Notes under the pieces: generated by a model
Database searches by the model: none
The model's input: the letters and a program-made list of their open reading frames with translations, nothing else
What the model was told of the DNA's origin: nothing
Part shown: piece after piece, positions 43,168-52,389 of the stretch
How positions within the stretch are numbered: position 1 is the first letter of the stretch
Layout: every line of letters starts with the position of its first letter
Translations under genes and position numbers: made by a program
Assembly (NCBI GenBank): GCA_965221035.1
Contig: OZ244860.1
Coordinates: forward strand, 1,116,001 to 1,180,000
DNA length: 64,000 nucleotides
From: UBA6522 sp965221035
GTDB lineage: Bacteria; Pseudomonadota; Gammaproteobacteria; Steroidobacterales; Rariloculaceae
Direction of reading: 5' to 3'

Positions 43168-44474
43168 GCCATGAATTCCTTGAAGCTCAAGGGCTTCTCG
43201 CGCGTCTTGCCGTGTTCGATTATGTAATCGGCGACCTGGTCTTCCAACACGCCCGACTCCACCTGGGACATGAGTTCCGGGCTGCTCCGGTAGGCCTGCG
43301 CGACCCGTTGCGAATCCTCGTAGGGCGCCGACAACTCCTTGATTCGTGCGTTGACTCGATCGCGGTCCAGCTCGATTTCGTGTTTAGCGATCATCTCGCG
43401 CACCAATAGGCCCAGCGCCACGCGGTGACGGGCCGCGGTTTCGAAACCGGACTCGGGCGGCGCCTTCTCCACGTCCTCAATGCCCATGCGGCGCATGGCC
43501 TCGGCCCGCATCGCGGCCGTCTCTTCCTGCACCAGCGTCTGGGGGACATCGATCTTGTTCAGCTTGACAAGGCCTTCAAATGCCGCAGCCCTAGACGCCG
43601 TTCTGTGGCGCTCGTTCAATTCACGTTCCATGTTGCGGCGCAGTTCGGCCATCAACGCGTCGACACCCCCCTCCTCGATAGCCATGGACTGGAGAAAGTC
43701 CTCATCGACCGCCGGCAGTCGCTTCTCTTCCACCCGATGTACATGGATCTCGAATACGGCCCGCTTCCCGGCCAGGTCGGCGACCGGATAGGACTTCGGA
43801 AACCTCACCTTCGCACTTTTGTCCTGGCCCGCTTCGACCCCTTTCAGCGCCTTGTCGAAATCCGCCACCACGTGCCCGGCGCCGACGATGATCGGGACTT
43901 CCTTGCCCTCCCCGCCTTCAAACGGCTCACCGTCAATGGCCCCCTGGAAATCCACGACGACCCGATCATCGGCCCTGGCCTTGCGTTCCACGGGATCCCA
44001 TTCCGCACGTTGTTCCCTGATGGTCTCGAGCATGTCGTCCACGTCGGAGTCGAGCACCTCGACTTTCGGCACTTCCACCGCCACGGCATCGACGGGCTTC
44101 AATTCGATCTCCGGGTAGACCTCGAACGTCGCCCGGTAGGTGAAGTGTTCATCTCCGCCACCGGATATCGGCTCGATGCGGGGCCCGCCCGCAGGATTGA
44201 GCTGCTCCTGGCGCACCGCCTGAACGTAACTGGATCGAATCATGTCCGACACCACTTCGTCCCGAATTCGGCCGCCATGGCGCTGACGAACGATCTTGGG
44301 CGGCACCTTGCCCGGACGAAATCCCTTCAGCCGCGCGGTGCGGCCGAATTGCTTCAGCCGCGTGTCGACCTCGCGCTCGATTTCGACCGCGGGCACGCGA
44401 ACGGTCATTTGGCGTTGAAGGCCCTTTCGTCCCTTGACCGAAACATCCAGCGCTTCTGTCTGTGTCGTCGCCAC
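43164..44474 (-). CDS. tig: Trigger factor
   Basis: A 436-residue ribosome-associated chaperone. GFRPGKVPPKIVRQRHG at about residues 50-66 is the ribosome-binding signature (GFRxGxxP). The middle parvulin-unrelated FKBP-type PPIase domain contains DDRVVVDFQGAIDGEPFEGGEGKEVPIIVG, and a long helical C-terminal arm completes the protein. GTG start at 44474, with GAGG five bases upstream. First gene of a tig-clpP unit; tRNA-Leu lies just upstream. Confidence 0.96.
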   Translation of the reverse strand: MATTQTEALDVSVKGRKGLQRQMTVRVPAVEIEREVDTRLKQFGRTARLKGFRPGKVPPKIVRQRHGGRIRDEVVSDMIRSSYVQAVRQEQLNPAGGPRIEPISGGGDEHFTYRATFEVYPEIELKPVDAVAVEVPKVEVLDSDVDDMLETIREQRAEWDPVERKARADDRVVVDFQGAIDGEPFEGGEGKEVPIIVGAGHVVADFDKALKGVEAGQDKSAKVRFPKSYPVADLAGKRAVFEIHVHRVEEKRLPAVDEDFLQSMAIEEGGVDALMAELRRNMERELNERHRTASRAAAFEGLVKLNKIDVPQTLVQEETAAMRAEAMRRMGIEDVEKAPPESGFETAARHRVALGLLVREMIAKHEIELDRDRVNARIKELSAPYEDSQRVAQAYRSSPELMSQVESGVLEDQVADYIIEHGKTREKPLSFKEFMA

Positions 44475-44529
44475 TTGTCCTCGGACCCTGGTTGTATCGT
44501 GATTTCCGGCGATTTATCGGAGCAGCGGA

Positions 44530-44614
<85 letters not shown>

Positions 44615-44666
44615 CGCAAACGTGCGCCATTATAGCCGACACGCATTCGGCGACGGCGCCGGTTTG

Positions 44667-46565
44667 TCAGGTGAAGAGTTCTTCAACGGCCCTGTGCGCC
44701 TGGTCGATCGCCGTGTCGAAGGTGAACCGCGCGCCGGCGTCCGAATTGGCGATCGAAATGCGGTGGAACGGTTGCCTGGCCACCAGGTGGGGCGCGGGGC
44801 CCTCACCCTCCCAACCCCGCACCGGATCCGGCGTCCAGGCATAGCCGTGAGGATGGCGATTCACCGTGATCGCGACGATATCGCGCGCCGGGTCGAATCC
44901 GCCGGGGCCCAGGAGACCTCCGAGCTGCTCGCGGATCGAGCGTTCGATCACCCTGAAGGGGGTCATGGTAATTCGCAAATGCCCGCCTTCGTTCTGATCC
45001 GCCTTGCTCATGCCGGGATTGGTCGGAGCCCACTCCAGATGCAGGATGATGGGCCCGTCGGGATCGTCAGGCTGCCGGTAACGTCCGACGCCGGTCGGAA
45101 AGTCCACAAACGCCATGGAATGCATGCAGCCCGGGCAGTAGGCGCCGCCGAATCCTCGCGCCTTCACTGCCCGCCAATTCCGCAGCACTACGTTGCTGTA
45201 GACCAGCGGCGACTTGATCATCCGGTACATGGCTCGGCGCTGCGTTGAGGGCAGCGTCGGGCACAGATGGGGAATCATCATGTTGTAGCAGGCCAGCACG
45301 ACGTGTTCGGACCGGGCGCGGTAGGCACGTCCATGGGTGTAGTAGGTCACCAGCGCCTGGCCGGAGCGCTCCGGCACATCGTCATGGACAACGTTCACGG
45401 CGGTGCTGTTGAGGCGGATCTTCACCGGCTGCCCGGGCCTGTCCAGCCTGGAGTAGTCGAGGTTCGCGGTCACCAGCCCCTCGACGGCCTGCGCCGGCGC
45501 CACCGATGGAATCAGCCGGGAGACCAGGAGCCTCGCCACGGTCGCGATGCCATCCGGGAAACGCCGCACGAACGATTCCACCGGACGCTCACGCCGTACC
45601 GCGCTGGGCACCGGGAGTCCGTACCCCGAGCCGTATCGCACCGGCTGGGCGTCGAAACCCACGGTCTCGACAGCCTCCGGCATGGGCGTGATCACGCCCA
45701 GCGCCTGGGGATGGTCCACGCCGAGAAAGTCCCTGGCGAACCGCAGATAGCTCATGCGATCCAGTTCATCCGCGCCGAGACCGCTGGACCGCCGATCCAC
45801 CTCCTCCTGGCCCATGGCGTACAGTGCCGCCAGCTGGGCGCGCGCCTCGGCGGCCAGCGGAAACGACTCCGCCGCGCGCGCCGGAGCGACGCCGGGATCA
45901 CTGAAGCCCACCGGACCGTGCCCCCAGGGCGTCGACAGGGGGACGTAGCGGTCCACGCCGTAGGCGGCCTGGTCGAAGAAAAAACCGAACGTCAGCCCGT
46001 GCCGAGCGTAGAAGCCCGCGTCGTAGTACTCCGCAAGTCGTTCGGGCTCCACGCCCAGTTCCGCCAGCAAATGTCGAGTTTCAGGACTCCACCGGGCCGG
46101 GTCGGCGAACGCCTGGCTGCCGGCATGGCCGATCAGCGTTTCGCCATCCACGCGGAATTCGTTGCGTCTGGCGTGCCCGCCAAAGTCATCGTGGTTGTCG
46201 AGAATCAGCACTCGCGCGCCGGGACGTCGCCGCAGATAGAAATGCGCCGCCGACAGCCCGCTGATCCCGCCGCCGACGACGATCTGGTCGTAGGGATCTT
46301 CCGGTTCGCTCACCGGCCCCCAGTCGCGACGATTCTCAAGCGCCAGGTCATGGGCCGCTTCCAGCGAACCCCGATGGCTGCCTCGGAGGCCGGTCAGGAC
46401 GGGCGGGTAATAGTCCGGGCCCAGGGGGGCTACCGGTTGATCGGCGGCGCACGATCGTGTCGGCCGGCCCATGCTCGCGAGCGCCGCCACGGCCCCGAAA
46501 CCGTGCAGCAAGTCCCGCCGCGGGATTCTGCGGTCCAATCCAAGATTCCGGGAACGCCTGCTCAT
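44667..46565 (-). CDS. FAD-dependent oxidoreductase, spermidine dehydrogenase (SpdH)-like, Tat-exported
   Basis: A 632-residue flavoprotein. The N-terminus RRIPRRDLLHGFGAVAALAS is a twin-arginine signal. YPPVLTGLRGSHRGSLEAAH, then IVVGGGISGLSAAHFYLRR (FAD-binding) and ILDNHDDFGGHARRNEF are the pattern of Pseudomonas SpdH and relatives. SpdH cleaves spermidine in the periplasm; here the polyamine substrate is inferred from similarity only. The start at 46565 puts the Tat motif about 20 residues in; an upstream frame to 46643 is unsupported. Divergent from the MtfA-like gene. Confidence 0.82.
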   Translation of the reverse strand: MSRRSRNLGLDRRIPRRDLLHGFGAVAALASMGRPTRSCAADQPVAPLGPDYYPPVLTGLRGSHRGSLEAAHDLALENRRDWGPVSEPEDPYDQIVVGGGISGLSAAHFYLRRRPGARVLILDNHDDFGGHARRNEFRVDGETLIGHAGSQAFADPARWSPETRHLLAELGVEPERLAEYYDAGFYARHGLTFGFFFDQAAYGVDRYVPLSTPWGHGPVGFSDPGVAPARAAESFPLAAEARAQLAALYAMGQEEVDRRSSGLGADELDRMSYLRFARDFLGVDHPQALGVITPMPEAVETVGFDAQPVRYGSGYGLPVPSAVRRERPVESFVRRFPDGIATVARLLVSRLIPSVAPAQAVEGLVTANLDYSRLDRPGQPVKIRLNSTAVNVVHDDVPERSGQALVTYYTHGRAYRARSEHVVLACYNMMIPHLCPTLPSTQRRAMYRMIKSPLVYSNVVLRNWRAVKARGFGGAYCPGCMHSMAFVDFPTGVGRYRQPDDPDGPIILHLEWAPTNPGMSKADQNEGGHLRITMTPFRVIERSIREQLGGLLGPGGFDPARDIVAITVNRHPHGYAWTPDPVRGWEGEGPAPHLVARQPFHRISIANSDAGARFTFDTAIDQAHRAVEELFT

Positions 46566-46672
46566 CGCCTCATGGGCCACCCGCCGTGCGCAGCCTCCAT
46601 CCTCGTCACTTCCTTCAGGCCCGGATTCTATCTTGAAGCGCAAGCCCGCCGTCGTATCGAGCGTCGATTGGC

Positions 46673-46678
46673 TATCAT
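46673..46678 (+). promoter_or_regulatory. Candidate -10 box, leaderless mtfA-like gene
   Basis: TATCAT ends six bases before the ATG at 46685, so transcription would start at the start codon. No ribosome site precedes the gene. Confidence 0.3.
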
Positions 46679-46684
46679 CTGCCC

Positions 46685-47470
46685 ATGTTCGGCCTGTTCA
46701 AGACCTGGCGGCGACGACGAGTCCTGGCGCGCCACGCGATTCCCGACTCGATCTGGCGCCGCACCATCGCCGACATCCCCGCGATCGCGGGGCTTGGACC
46801 GGTCGAGTTGCAGCGGCTGCGCTCCCTGGCGTTGCTGTTTCTCCACGAAAAGAGCCTCGAACCGGCCAGAGGCCTTGAGCTCGACAATGTGATGCGCACG
46901 CGCATCGCCGCGCTGGCGTGCCGGCCCATACTCGGTCTCGGGATCGGCTTCTACGACAGCTTCCACTCCGTGATCGTCTATCCCGAGGAATTCCTGATCC
47001 GGGACAGGGAGAGTGTCGACGAGGCGGGCGTCGTGCATACGCGGGACGAGATTCTGAGCGGCGAGGCATGGGACCAGGGACCGGTGATCCTGGCGTGGCA
47101 GGATATCGCCGCCAGCGGACGCGGGGACGGCTACGACGTGGTCGCACACGAGTGCGCCCATAAGCTGGACCTGCTGGAAGGCGGCATGAACGGATGCCCA
47201 CCACTGGGTCGCGGCATGCGGGCCGACCAGTGGGCCGAGTCCTTTCAGGCCGCGTACGATGACCTCATAGCACGTCTCGACCGAGGCGAGGAGCCGTGGC
47301 TGGACCCCTACGCGGCCGAGGAGCCGGCGGAATTCTTCGCGGTGTGCACGGAGATGTTCTTCGATGTGCCCGAGGCCTTCCTTGGGGAGTACCCCTCGCT
47401 ATACGGGCAACTGGCCGCGTTCTTCAGGCAGGATCCCGCACGGTGTCAATCGCAACCATGGAGATCTTGA
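46685..47470 (+). CDS. M90-family zinc peptidase, MtfA-like
   Basis: A 261-residue protein. VAHECAHKLD at about residues 154-163 is the HExxH zinc motif in the HECAH form. The later EEPAEFFAVCTEMFF supplies the downstream Glu ligand. E. coli MtfA is a zinc aminopeptidase that binds the Mlc glucose repressor. No signal peptide is present. Whether a Mlc-like partner exists here is unknown. The message may be leaderless. Confidence 0.88.
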   Translation: MFGLFKTWRRRRVLARHAIPDSIWRRTIADIPAIAGLGPVELQRLRSLALLFLHEKSLEPARGLELDNVMRTRIAALACRPILGLGIGFYDSFHSVIVYPEEFLIRDRESVDEAGVVHTRDEILSGEAWDQGPVILAWQDIAASGRGDGYDVVAHECAHKLDLLEGGMNGCPPLGRGMRADQWAESFQAAYDDLIARLDRGEEPWLDPYAAEEPAEFFAVCTEMFFDVPEAFLGEYPSLYGQLAAFFRQDPARCQSQPWRS

Positions 47471-47507
47471 CAGACCGTTGCGGTGATTGTCCCGCACGGT
47501 CAGCCGG

Positions 47508-48527
47508 TCACGGGTCTTCCGCCAGGTAGCCCCGGGCGGATTCCGGATCGCAGCTATGCGGCAGCCGTATGATGTGCGGCGAATGCTGCCACTCGTACGT
47601 GTGCGAAACGGCGGAGGTCAGGTATTGCGGATCCCGCACGGTGAAATCGATGATGATGTGGGTTCCGTCCTCGCTCAGGGTGTATCGTTCCACCAGGTGC
47701 TTCTCGGGACCGGAGGGACCGGCGGCGTTGCCTTCGGGGTGATCCCGGAAGTGGCGCGTATCGACCACCAACGTCCCTCCCTCCCAATGGCCGATGGAAT
47801 GGCCGGTCCAGGACTTTTCCCCGTCGGGGATCGACTCGGGGTGCCCGCGGCCGTCCATATGGATCCTCCGGGGCTCGGCATCATCCTCACCGTGGATGAG
47901 GACCAGGTCGTCGGAAACGATCTCGATCTCGTACACGTGGGCGCGACCGAGACGCTGTGGTATCGCCATGTCGATGCATCGCGCGCGCCGGGGCAGGTCC
48001 GACTGCGACGCGCCCGTCGCGCCGGCCGCCCTGGCCTCCTCGTTGGCAAGCGGCTCCATCTTGGCGCCGAATTCGAAGAACGACTGAATGGGCAGCCAGA
48101 CACCCTCCAGGCTCTCTGCCGGCACGGAAAAAGCACGGCCCCTCTCATCCTCTTCGTTTGGTATCGAGAGAACTGTTCCGTCGGATTTCTCCAGGTCGAG
48201 AAGCCGGGCGTAGCGGCGCGCCGGATCCCTCGCGGGCTGTGCGCGAATGTTCACGACATCCCCCGGCCGCAGCGAGTCGTCGCGCCAGCCGTTTCGGTAA
48301 AGGTCATTGCGGGTCTCGCCCTCGATTCGCCACCGAACGGATTCACCGCCCTCCATGGGCACGTCAACGAAGATGTAGGTATGAGGGTTGCGGAACTGGA
48401 ACTCGGCTACCGTACCCCGCACGAACGCCTGTCTCTCAAGGTCAAACGCCACGAAACTGTGATGAGCTGCGGCTGGCGGCGCAACCAGCGCAACCGCAAG
48501 AAAAATCGCACGCTTCGATTCAGCCAT
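47508..48527 (-). CDS. Exported DUF6152-containing two-domain protein
   Basis: A 339-residue protein with signal peptide ending PPAAAHHS, the His-His start of mature DUF6152. Residues about 20-105 form the DUF6152 domain (RNPHTYIFVDV and GWRDDSLRPGDVVNIRAQPARD). The rest (about 130-335) is a second domain with repeated beta segments (GHSIGHWEGGTLVVDTRHF and ERYTLSEDGTHIIIDFTVRDP), often found fused to DUF6152. No function is known. It is 69 bases downstream of the second sulfatase, so possibly cotranscribed. Confidence 0.8.
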   Translation of the reverse strand: MAESKRAIFLAVALVAPPAAAHHSFVAFDLERQAFVRGTVAEFQFRNPHTYIFVDVPMEGGESVRWRIEGETRNDLYRNGWRDDSLRPGDVVNIRAQPARDPARRYARLLDLEKSDGTVLSIPNEEDERGRAFSVPAESLEGVWLPIQSFFEFGAKMEPLANEEARAAGATGASQSDLPRRARCIDMAIPQRLGRAHVYEIEIVSDDLVLIHGEDDAEPRRIHMDGRGHPESIPDGEKSWTGHSIGHWEGGTLVVDTRHFRDHPEGNAAGPSGPEKHLVERYTLSEDGTHIIIDFTVRDPQYLTSAVSHTYEWQHSPHIIRLPHSCDPESARGYLAEDP

Positions 48528-48596
48528 GGTCCCGTCCTCGAAATTCGCGGAACGTGCGTCCGAGGGGCGCCCGTGGCGCTTGCGGCCCCCGTCGAA

Positions 48597-50069
48597 TCAT
48601 TCCGACAATACGCCTTCCATCTGCCTCTTCAAGCGATCATAGGCGTTGCGGGCCTCCCCGGACAGCGCTTGCGGGGAAAGCGGCGTGAGTTCGTTCGGAT
48701 CCGCCTCCATGTCGTAGAACTCTTCCCGATCCGGCATCGCCAGCAGCTTGTAGCGCTCGTCGCGAATGGCCGTGCCGCCGATGTTGGCGATCCGGCCCTC
48801 GGAAAGCACCCAGGACCGCCGGCTGGGAAGCCCCTCCTCGAACAGGTACGACGCCATGCTGACGGAGTCGATGACCAGCGATTCCGGAAGCGCCTCGGCG
48901 AAATCCGCTCCGGCCAGTTCGAGCACGGTCGCGAACAGGTCCACCACATGGGCCAGCGGCCGCTCCACCCTTCCGCCGGAGACGCCCGGGCCGGTGACGA
49001 TCAGCGGCACGTTGATGCCCCCTTCATAGACCGTGATCTTCACCCGATCGGGATCCCTGGGGACCGGGGGATCGACCCACTTGTCGGTGCCGTTGTCGCC
49101 CAGGAAGATCACGTAGGTGTTGTCCAGCACGCTTTCCGGGATGCCGTCCAGAAGCTGACCGATCAGCGTGTCCATCGCCTCCACCTGGGCCAGAAAGTAC
49201 GCCTGGTTGTTCTCCTCGCCCTCGAAATTCGGTTCGAGTTCCCGGGCATTGCTGGAAAGCAGGTCGCGGGGCGGCAAATGCAAGGGAACATGAGGATTGG
49301 AAAACGAAAGCCACAGGAACCAGGGGGCCTCTCCCTGCTCCCCGATCCAGCGGATGGCGTCCTGGGTGACCCGGCGGTCGATATAACCGGATTCGGCCGT
49401 GATTCTGCCATTCTCCACGTGCCGCCAGGCGAAGTAGCTGGCCGGAAGACCGAACAGGGAACCGGAGTAGTAGTCGAATCCCACGCTGTTCGGGTGGTCC
49501 ACTCCACCGTTGACAAGGTCGGTCAGATGCCACTTGCCGATGGCGGCGGTGGCGTACGGCTCGGGAAGGGATTTCAGCACCTGCGGCAGCAGCAGCTCCT
49601 GTCTCGGCAGGCCACGGGAGCGTCCATCAGGCAACGGCGGCGGCGGAGGCCTGGTCACCTCGGCTTCACCGCTTTCCTCCAACGCGAGCGGCGTGTAGTA
49701 CAGCTCGGTGGTCGCGTGCACTGGCGGCTCGGGCACGGGGGCGTCCAGCAGCGCCCAGTAATGCCTGAGCGGCGACATTACACCCGTGCGATGCGCGTAG
49801 CGGCCGGTCAGCGCGGCGGCGCGGCTGGGAGTGCAAGTCGGCTGCGACCAGAAACGTTCAAAACGAACGCCCTCGGAGGCCAGCCGGTCCAGGGTGGGCG
49901 TCACCGCGGTCGGACTCCCGAATCCGTAGCTGCCCAGCACTTCCGTGCCCATGTCGTCGGCCAGTATGACCAGGATGTTGGGGGCGGAGTTCGCCGACGC
50001 GCAGTACAACAGGCCAGTGACAACCAGGAGTTTCCTGACGGGTCGGCGTGGAGACGCTGGTCCATTCAT
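48597..50069 (-). CDS. Exported type I sulfatase (second)
   Basis: A 490-residue arylsulfatase with signal peptide ending SANSA. The motifs are VILADDMGTEVLGSYG for metal binding and CTPSRAAALTGRYAHRTG at about residues 79-96, the canonical formylglycine CxPSR. FLGDNGTDK holds the downstream Asp-Asn metal ligands. It hydrolyses sulfate esters in the periplasm. It differs clearly from the sulfatase at 22142, so they probably have different substrates. It sits between the DUF6152 gene and the tRNA cluster. Confidence 0.92.
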   Translation of the reverse strand: MNGPASPRRPVRKLLVVTGLLYCASANSAPNILVILADDMGTEVLGSYGFGSPTAVTPTLDRLASEGVRFERFWSQPTCTPSRAAALTGRYAHRTGVMSPLRHYWALLDAPVPEPPVHATTELYYTPLALEESGEAEVTRPPPPPLPDGRSRGLPRQELLLPQVLKSLPEPYATAAIGKWHLTDLVNGGVDHPNSVGFDYYSGSLFGLPASYFAWRHVENGRITAESGYIDRRVTQDAIRWIGEQGEAPWFLWLSFSNPHVPLHLPPRDLLSSNARELEPNFEGEENNQAYFLAQVEAMDTLIGQLLDGIPESVLDNTYVIFLGDNGTDKWVDPPVPRDPDRVKITVYEGGINVPLIVTGPGVSGGRVERPLAHVVDLFATVLELAGADFAEALPESLVIDSVSMASYLFEEGLPSRRSWVLSEGRIANIGGTAIRDERYKLLAMPDREEFYDMEADPNELTPLSPQALSGEARNAYDRLKRQMEGVLSE

Positions 50070-50206
50070 GTTTTATTCGACCTTGTCGCGCGTTTTTTGA
50101 TTTTAATCCCGGTCCGACAAGCGGCAAACAATATTTCGGATAATCCGACATTCACCTGCTGAATGCCATGCCAGGAGTCATGGCTGGCAAGGTGCTGAAG
50201 TTGGCA

Positions 50207-50283
50207 TGGTGGGCCGTGTAGGAATCGAACCTACAACCAATGGATTAAGAGTCCACTGCTCTGCCTGATTGAGCTAACGGCCC
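50207..50283 (-). tRNA. tRNA-Lys (CTT)
   Basis: A 77-base cloverleaf with CCA. The acceptor GGGCCGT pairs with ACGGCCC and the anticodon is CTT. Last of a four-tRNA cluster transcribed leftward. Confidence 0.95.
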
Positions 50284-50321
50284 GTAATGCGATCAACTGT
50301 CTATGGGAGGTATGGACGAAT

Positions 50322-50398
50322 TGGGGTGGACGATGGGACTCGAACCCACGACGACCGGATCCACAATCCGGGGCTCTACCAACTGAGCTACGCCCACC
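50322..50398 (-). tRNA. tRNA-His (GTG)
   Basis: A 77-base tRNA, counting the extra 5' G that pairs with discriminator C as in all tRNA-His. The anticodon is GTG and the CCA is encoded. Confidence 0.95.
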
Positions 50399-50435
50399 AT
50401 CCCGCAATTATAAACCGGTTCCATTCGTTGAAATA

Positions 50436-50512
50436 TGGCGCGCCCGGCAGGACTCGAACCTGCAACCCCCGGCTTAGAAGGCCGATGCTCTATCCGGTTG
50501 AGCTACGGGCGC
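50436..50512 (-). tRNA. tRNA-Arg (TCT)
   Basis: A 77-base cloverleaf. The acceptor GCGCCCG pairs with CGGGCGC, the anticodon is TCT, and the CCA is encoded. Confidence 0.95.
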
Positions 50513-50552
50513 CATCGCCAGTCCGGAATCCACTCCCGGACCCCATGGTTCT

Positions 50553-50629
50553 TGGTCGGGGCAGACGGATTTGAACCGCCGACCTCCTGCTCCCAAAGCA
50601 GATGCGCTACCAGACTGCGCCATGCCCCG
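50553..50629 (-). tRNA. tRNA-Pro (TGG)
   Basis: A 77-base cloverleaf. The acceptor CGGGGCA pairs with TGCCCCG, the anticodon is TGG, and the CCA is encoded. First of the Pro-Arg-His-Lys cluster. Confidence 0.95.
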
Positions 50630-50720
50630 AAACTGCTGGTCGCCATCTTAATCGGCAACTCGTTCGATTGCACCCGGGAGTCCGCTGCATCGACACCATG
50701 GCCGCAGACGACAATCTGCG

Positions 50721-50808
50721 GGCTCATGTCTCGTTGGATGACCCACCTGCCCTCAGGCTCATGCCTCGTTGGATAACCCACCTGCCTTCAGGCTCATGTG
50801 TCGTTGGA
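50721..50808. repeat. 35-bp degenerate tandem repeat between tRNA-Pro and folD
   Basis: Two and a half copies of a 35-base unit beginning GGCTCATGT and containing TCGTTGGAT and CCACCTGCC. The units differ at a few positions. This noncoding repeat sits in the divergent region between the tRNA cluster and folD. Confidence 0.8.
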
Positions 50809-50882
50809 AAAGGCTCCAACTTGAGAAATTGGCGCAACACCGTACCATGACGCACCGGGTGCGTTGGAACCTGGATTCCGCC

Positions 50883-51740
50883 ATGTCCGCAACCATCATC
50901 GATGGCAAGGCCATCGCCCGGGAAATTCAGGGAGAGGTCGCCCGAAAGATCCGGACCCGTGTCGCCCGCGGTTTGCGTCCACCAGGCCTTGCGACCATTC
51001 TTGTTGGCGACTCCAGCGCCTCCCGAATCTACGTGCGGAACAAGCGCCGGGCGTGCGATGCCGCGGGGATCGCGTCTTTCGATCACGATCTGGCGGCGGA
51101 CACGAGCCAGGCCGAGTTGCTGAACCTCATCGATGAACTGAATGCCGCCGAGCAGGTGGACGGAATCCTCGTGCAGCTGCCGCTGCCTGAACACATCGAC
51201 GAGACCATCGTGATCGAACAAATCGACTACACCAAGGACGTCGACGGCTTCCACCCCTACACCGTGGGCCGCCTGAGCCAGCGGATCCCGGTGCTCCGAC
51301 CGTGCACTCCCCAGGGCATCATGGTGCTGCTTGAGCGCTCGGGCGTTGCCGTGGTGGGCCAGCACGCGGTCATCGTCGGTGCTTCCAATCACGTCGGCCG
51401 CCCCCTGGCGCTGGAAATGCTTCTTGCCGGCGCCACCACCACCATCTGCCATCGCTTCACCAGCGATCTCGAGTCCCATGTGCGATCCGCGGATGTGCTG
51501 TGTGTCGCGGTCGGCAAGCCCAATCTGATTCCGGGCGCCTGGATCAAGCGCGGCGCCACCGTGGTCGATATCGGGATCAGCCGACTCAAGGACGGTCGCG
51601 TGACGGGCGACGTGGACTTCGATACCGCCAGGGAGCGAGCGGGCATGATCACGCCCGTCCCCGGCGGGGTCGGCCCGATGACCGTGGCGACGCTGCTGAG
51701 CAATACCGTTTACGCTGCGGAATTGCGCTCGGTTTCCTGA
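50883..51740 (+). CDS. folD: Bifunctional methylenetetrahydrofolate dehydrogenase/cyclohydrolase
   Basis: A 285-residue FolD. VGDSSASRIYVRNKRRACD at about residues 40-58 holds the catalytic Tyr and Lys, VDGILVQLPLPEHI is a family signature, and GASNHVGRPLALEML binds NADP. The C-terminal ITPVPGGVGPMTVATLL is a second signature. It interconverts methylene- and formyl-tetrahydrofolate for one-carbon metabolism. The ATG at 50883 is the family-typical start. Confidence 0.96.
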   Translation: MSATIIDGKAIAREIQGEVARKIRTRVARGLRPPGLATILVGDSSASRIYVRNKRRACDAAGIASFDHDLAADTSQAELLNLIDELNAAEQVDGILVQLPLPEHIDETIVIEQIDYTKDVDGFHPYTVGRLSQRIPVLRPCTPQGIMVLLERSGVAVVGQHAVIVGASNHVGRPLALEMLLAGATTTICHRFTSDLESHVRSADVLCVAVGKPNLIPGAWIKRGATVVDIGISRLKDGRVTGDVDFDTARERAGMITPVPGGVGPMTVATLLSNTVYAAELRSVS

Positions 51741-51807
51741 TCCCTGCGACATTCCCCGCCGCGCGCATCGGTTATCATTCCTCCATCACTCCATCGAAGG
51801 TGCGGAA

Positions 51808-52383
51808 ATGAGGTTACTTGCAATGTCGCTTGGTGCAGCGCTGGCCATGACGCTCGCACACGCCCAGGAGGAAACGGTTTCCACCGACCCGAGGGTGAAT
51901 GTCGTGACCAACGCCGGCAGCTTCGTGATCGAACTCGATGTGGACCGGGCCCCCCTCACGGTCGAGAATTTTCTCGCCTATGCGCGCGAAGGTCACTACG
52001 CCGGAACCCTCTTTCACCGTGTCATCCAGGGTTTCGTGGCGCAGGCGGGCGGCTATGACAGCGCCTTTCAACTCAAGCCGGTCGAGCGGACGGTCGCCAA
52101 CGAATCCGGCAACGGCCTCAGCAACCTCCGCGGAACGGTCGGCCTTGCGCGCACTTCGGATCCCCACTCCGGCAATGCGCAGTTCTACATCAACCTCGCC
52201 GACAACCTGGATCTGAATCCGCGACCGACACGTTGGGGATACACGGTGTTCGGCACAGTGGTGGAGGGCATGGAAATCGTCGATGAAATCGGCCACGTGC
52301 CCACCGGCGCCGACGGGCCTTTCGAACGCAACGTTCCGGTTCAGCATATCCTCATCGAACGCATCGAGGTGATGGGGGATTAG
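51808..52383 (+). CDS. Periplasmic peptidyl-prolyl isomerase (cyclophilin)
   Basis: A 191-residue cyclophilin with signal peptide ending LAHAQ. LFHRVIQGFVAQAG and NAQFYINLADN are the catalytic core, with Arg, Phe and Gln in the usual places. It catalyses proline isomerisation in exported proteins. A TATCAT -10 near 51772 and GAAGGTG ribosome site precede it. The PpiA-type export signal separates it from cytoplasmic PpiB. It is followed six bases later by lpxH. Confidence 0.92.
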   Translation: MRLLAMSLGAALAMTLAHAQEETVSTDPRVNVVTNAGSFVIELDVDRAPLTVENFLAYAREGHYAGTLFHRVIQGFVAQAGGYDSAFQLKPVERTVANESGNGLSNLRGTVGLARTSDPHSGNAQFYINLADNLDLNPRPTRWGYTVFGTVVEGMEIVDEIGHVPTGADGPFERNVPVQHILIERIEVMGD

Positions 52384-52389
52384 GGCCAT

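Noticed and set aside
47487..50162. 891-residue plus-strand frame over the DUF6152 and sulfatase genes
   Set aside because: Runs antisense to two well-supported genes and matches no family.
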